A stretch of 64,000 nucleotides of DNA from Mycobacterium yunnanensis (GTDB lineage Bacteria; Actinomycetota; Actinomycetes; Mycobacteriales; Mycobacteriaceae), in contig NZ_JACKVK010000009.1 in the NCBI RefSeq assembly GCF_025823185.1, forward strand, positions 1 through 64,000. The letters are read 5' to 3'. Each line of letters starts with the position of its first letter. Within the stretch, counting starts at the first letter, position 1. This document shows, in pieces, positions 60,870 through 64,000 of this stretch. Position numbers and translations under genes: made by a program. The notes below the pieces were generated by a model. It was given only the letters and a program-made list of their open reading frames with translations. It did no database searches and was not told where the DNA came from.

Positions 60870-62431
60870 CAGGCCTGCCCGGAGACGAGGTCGTCGGGGT
60901 CGGCGTCCGACTTGGCCGCGACGGCGTGCGATTCGAGCGTGCCAATGTGGTGGCGGCCCTTGACCGCATACCAGAGCAGACCAGCGCCGAGGATCACGCC
61001 GATGTAGACGAACGCGCCCCAGGTGTTGTACCAGGGGTCGCCGTACACGGCGACGCGCGGCCACGCGAGGTTGAGCGCCATCCCGATGCCCCACACCACC
61101 GCGAGGATGTTGACCGGCATGCCCCACTTGCCCATCGTGAAGTAGCCACCCGCCTTGAGATCCGCTGGCGGCCACTGCCCTTGGAACCGCTTCTTGAGCA
61201 TCGGGCCGGTGACCATCAGATAGGCCAGGTAGATCATGATGATTGCGATCGAGGTCAGCACGGTGAAGATCTTCGGCTGGCCGATGTTGATCACCAGGAT
61301 GATCGCGGCGATCACGCCGATCATGACGGCCGGGATGATCGGCGTCTGAGTCTTGGGGTTGACCCGAGCGAGCTTCTCGCCGAACGGAAGTGCATTGTCA
61401 CGCGCCATGGCGAAGGTGAGCCGGATGGCAGCGGTGTGGACCGCGAGCGTGCACACCGTGACCGCGATGACGATGCAGACCAGGAAGACCTTGCCCAGCG
61501 GGCCCCACATGACCTGCTCGACGATGTACTGCAGACCACCGCTGCTCTCGCCGATCTTCGGGTCGTCGAGATCCGGTGCCGACATCACGGCGAACACCAG
61601 GATCGCGCCGCCGATGACGAACGAGGCCAGGATCGCGCGAAGGATGGCCTTGGGTGCGGTGCGGCGCGGTTCGACGGTCTCCTCGCCAAGGGAGCTGGCG
61701 GTGTCGAAGCCGTACATCACGTAACCCGATGCGAGCGAGGCGATCAGGAACGCGCCGAGGTATCCACCTGGCAGCCCGGCGCCGTAACCGTTGGTCTCGA
61801 AGAACACCGAGGGACCGCGGGTGGTGCTGCAGGCCAGGATGATGGCGATCAGGACGGCCGCGATGAGTTCGATGAACACGCCCGCGCTGTTGATCAACGC
61901 CATCAGCTTGACGCCGAGGGAGTTCACGACGGTGGTGAAGACGATCAGGATGGTGCCGAGGACGACGGCGTTGGCGGCGAAGTCGTATTCGCCCGTGCCG
62001 TCGCCGATGATCTGGAATCCGCTCCAGAGGCGGGGCAGGTTGAGCTGGTAGGCCAGCACCACCGCGGAGATGGTGACGATCGACGCGGTCAACATCAGCC
62101 AGCCCGAGGACCACCCGACGATCTTGCTGCCCAACTTCTTCGACCAGTTGTAGACCGATCCGGCCACCGGGTACTTCGCGGCCAGCTCCATGAAGCACAG
62201 GGCGACGGCCATCTGGCCGACGAACACGAGGGGCCACGACCACAGGTAGGCCGGGCCTGCGCTGCTGAACCCGAAGTAGAAGAGCTGGAACGTGCCGGTG
62301 AGGATCGAGATGTAGCTGACCCCGGCGGCGAAGCTGGCGAACTTGCCGATGCTTCGGTCCAGGGATTCCTTGTAGCCAAAGTCGTCCAAGCCGCCGCTGT
62401 CGACGCTTGGAGCCTGCGGGTCAACTGCCAT
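60869..62431 (-). CDS. APC-superfamily amino acid/choline-type permease
   Basis: 520 residues with about 12 helices. The N-terminal region SFAAGVSYISILTGTFQLF and YVMYGFDTASSLGEETVEPR are typical of the GabP/BAT1-type amino acid:choline transporter group. ATG 62431 gives the usual hydrophilic N-terminus. It is 39 bp after the aldehyde dehydrogenase gene and is coupled to the oxidoreductase, so its cargo should be the alcohol or amine that the enzymes act on. Confidence 0.85.
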   Translation of the reverse strand: MAVDPQAPSVDSGGLDDFGYKESLDRSIGKFASFAAGVSYISILTGTFQLFYFGFSSAGPAYLWSWPLVFVGQMAVALCFMELAAKYPVAGSVYNWSKKLGSKIVGWSSGWLMLTASIVTISAVVLAYQLNLPRLWSGFQIIGDGTGEYDFAANAVVLGTILIVFTTVVNSLGVKLMALINSAGVFIELIAAVLIAIILACSTTRGPSVFFETNGYGAGLPGGYLGAFLIASLASGYVMYGFDTASSLGEETVEPRRTAPKAILRAILASFVIGGAILVFAVMSAPDLDDPKIGESSGGLQYIVEQVMWGPLGKVFLVCIVIAVTVCTLAVHTAAIRLTFAMARDNALPFGEKLARVNPKTQTPIIPAVMIGVIAAIILVINIGQPKIFTVLTSIAIIMIYLAYLMVTGPMLKKRFQGQWPPADLKAGGYFTMGKWGMPVNILAVVWGIGMALNLAWPRVAVYGDPWYNTWGAFVYIGVILGAGLLWYAVKGRHHIGTLESHAVAAKSDADPDDLVSGQA

Positions 62432-62470
62432 TGGGGAGCCTTTCGTCGCGAGCAATCCGCCTAGACCCGG

Positions 62471-63964
62471 TCATTCACCCTTGAACCAACCTGCGGGCTT
62501 TGGTGCGGTGTTGTGCCAAATGTGCTTGATCTCTTGATATTCCGCGAGCCCAGTAGGTCCGAGCTCTCGACCGTTGCCCGACTTGCCGAAGCCGCCCCAC
62601 TCCGCTGCCGCGGTGTAGTACCCGAAGTCGTTCAACCACACCGTGCCGTGCCTCAACGCGCGCACCACACGTTCGCCTCGCGCCGGGTCGGACGTGCGCA
62701 CGCCCGCCGCGAGACCGTATTCCGTGTCGTTGCCGAGGGCGATCGCCTCGGCTTCGGTGGTGAACCGTTCCACGGTCAGGATCGGTCCGAAGGTCTCCTC
62801 CCGCACGATGGCCATCGACCGGTCGCACTGGTCGAAGATCGTGGGCAGGTAGAAGCTGCCTGCCGTCAGCGCCGGGTCCGTCGGCCGGGCGCCGCCGGTG
62901 ACGAGTTTGGCCCCCTCGGCGATCCCGGCGGCCACGTGGCCCTCGACCTTGGCGCGGTGCTGTTCGGACACCAACGGGCCGGTCTCGCTGGCGGGGTCCA
63001 TGCCGTCGCCCATCCGGATCTTCTCGGCCCGGGTGACCAGGTCGGCCACGAAGTCGTCGGCGATCGACTCCTCGACGATCAGTCGGGTGCCCGCCGAGCA
63101 GACCTGCCCGGAGTGCAGGAAGACCCCGGTCAGCACCTGGTCGACGGCGGCCTCCCAGGCGTCTCCGGTGCCGATGTCGGCAAACACCAGGTGTGGGTTC
63201 TTGCCGCCGAGTTCGACGGCCACCTTGGTGACGTGGTCGGCGGCGACCTTGGCGATGGTGCGGCCCGTGGCGAGTCCACCCGTGAACGAGATGAAGTCGA
63301 CGTCCCCGTTGTCGGTCAGCGCGGACCCGAGTGCCGCGCCGCTGCCCTGCACGAGGTTGACCACGCCGCCCGGTACGCCCGCCTCCTCCAGGAGGTGCAC
63401 GAAGGCGATGGTGGTCAGCGGTGTCACCTCGCTGGGCTTGGCCACCATCGTGCAGCCCGCACCGAGCGCCGGGGCGATCTTCCACGACATCTGCAGCAGC
63501 GGGTAGTTCCAGGGCGCGATGAGCACGCACACCCCGATGGGTTCGCGGACGACGCGACTGATGACCGTCGGGTCGCCGACGTCGACGACACGGTCGGCCT
63601 CGACGCCGACGAGCGCGGCGTAGTACCGGAATACCGACGTCACGTCGTCGATGTCGATCCGGCTCTCCGCCAACGTCTTCCCGGTGTCCCGGGTCTCCAG
63701 CAGTGCCAGGTCCTCCCGGTCACGCTGCAGCAGGTCGGCAATCCGCGTCAGGAGTCCGGCCCGCTCGGCGACGGGGGTGGCCGGCCAGGTGCCGTCGTCG
63801 AACGCCGCCCGAGCGGCCGCGACGGCGTCTCGCGCGTCGGCGTCGGTGGCCTCGTCGACCACCGCGGCGACGCTGCCGTCGGCCGGGTTGACGATCTCAC
63901 GGGTGCCGCCGTCGGAGGCGTGGCGCCACTGTCCACCGACGTAGAGGTCGGGCTCACCGTTCAC
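62471..63964 (-). CDS. betB: Betaine-aldehyde dehydrogenase-type ALDH
   Basis: 497 residues from GTG 63964 (gaggt upstream), complete with 36 bp to the window edge. Asn153 (PWNYP), Lys176 (AKPSE), general-base Glu251 (ELGGKNP) and nucleophile Cys289 (SGQVCSAG) are all present. It oxidises an aldehyde to an acid with NAD(P), probably betaine aldehyde to glycine betaine given the next genes. It is the first gene seen of the operon; its promoter lies beyond the edge. Confidence 0.82.
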   Translation of the reverse strand: MNGEPDLYVGGQWRHASDGGTREIVNPADGSVAAVVDEATDADARDAVAAARAAFDDGTWPATPVAERAGLLTRIADLLQRDREDLALLETRDTGKTLAESRIDIDDVTSVFRYYAALVGVEADRVVDVGDPTVISRVVREPIGVCVLIAPWNYPLLQMSWKIAPALGAGCTMVAKPSEVTPLTTIAFVHLLEEAGVPGGVVNLVQGSGAALGSALTDNGDVDFISFTGGLATGRTIAKVAADHVTKVAVELGGKNPHLVFADIGTGDAWEAAVDQVLTGVFLHSGQVCSAGTRLIVEESIADDFVADLVTRAEKIRMGDGMDPASETGPLVSEQHRAKVEGHVAAGIAEGAKLVTGGARPTDPALTAGSFYLPTIFDQCDRSMAIVREETFGPILTVERFTTEAEAIALGNDTEYGLAAGVRTSDPARGERVVRALRHGTVWLNDFGYYTAAAEWGGFGKSGNGRELGPTGLAEYQEIKHIWHNTAPKPAGWFKGE

Positions 63965-64000
63965 ATGTCACCTCGGGTCGTCGGCGCGGGGGTGCTCGCC

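Overview
The window is about 64 kb of high-GC actinobacterial chromosome. Gene content and order identify a mycobacterium, most likely a fast-growing Mycolicibacterium-type species. Long stretches follow the Mycobacterium tuberculosis order Rv3565 to Rv3598c: aspB, hsaB-C-D-A, kshB, an Rv3572-like gene, fadE34, kstR, a LacI regulator, an Rv3577-like gene, rlmB, cysS, ispF, carD, lpqE, radA, disA, an Rv3587c-like gene, canB, mutY, an Rv3591c-like gene, mhuD, lpqF, clpC1, lsr2 and lysS. Metabolic and transport cassettes typical of environmental mycobacteria are inserted between these conserved genes. Synteny statements rest on remembered gene order, not on a search.

Layout. 1-1.7 kb: short 26-bp repeats and a DUF222/HNH (13E12-type) gene broken by three exact tandem duplications. 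1.7-5.98 kb: aspB, then a 3-hydroxybutyrate dehydrogenase/MHS transporter pair divergent from a LysR regulator. 5.98-11.1 kb: a minus-strand operon of permease, PfkB kinase, class III aminotransferase, class II aldolase and TetR regulator, which matches no pathway I know. 11.3-12.1 kb: a monoglyceride-lipase-like hydrolase. 12.1-23.1 kb: the sterol-ring catabolic core (hsaADCB, kshB, fadE34, kstR) with three KstR-type operators, interrupted by msrA and a Tat-exported phosphatase. 23.1-27.2 kb: otsB, a LacI regulator and a secreted beta-propeller protein. 27.3-29.9 kb: a znuACB zinc importer behind a Zur-like box. 29.9-34.4 kb: sulfurtransferase, bluB, pxpA, a metallo-beta-lactamase-fold protein and an MFS exporter. 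34.4-43.7 kb: conserved housekeeping genes (rlmB, cysS, ispF, carD, lpqE, radA, disA, canB, mutY). ispD, normally between carD and ispF, is absent there. 43.7-48.8 kb: a LipJ-like cyclase, an AraC regulator, a small membrane protein, a hydrolase, mhuD and lpqF. 48.8-50.6 kb: a cobalamin riboswitch controlling cbtB, cbtA and a histidine-phosphatase-fold gene. 50.6-55.4 kb: clpC1, lsr2 and lysS. 55.4-64 kb: a D-serine-dehydratase-like enzyme, an IclR regulator and a choline-oxidation-type operon (aldehyde dehydrogenase, APC permease, GMC oxidoreductase, and a cNMP/CBS/DUF294 sensor protein).

How they work together. KshB supplies electrons for opening sterol ring B, HsaA/HsaB hydroxylate the released seco-steroid, HsaC cleaves ring A and HsaD hydrolyses the product. 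FadE34 acts on the sterol side chain, and KstR represses these genes from sites in both divergent promoters. ZnuACB and CbtAB are metal-uptake systems read out by zinc (Zur box) and cobalamin (riboswitch). BluB makes the lower ligand of cobalamin. The 59-64 kb operon would take up and oxidise a choline-like alcohol to a betaine-like acid.

I found no tRNA, rRNA, CRISPR array or complete insertion sequence. Several stretches beside genes are short promoter regions only.
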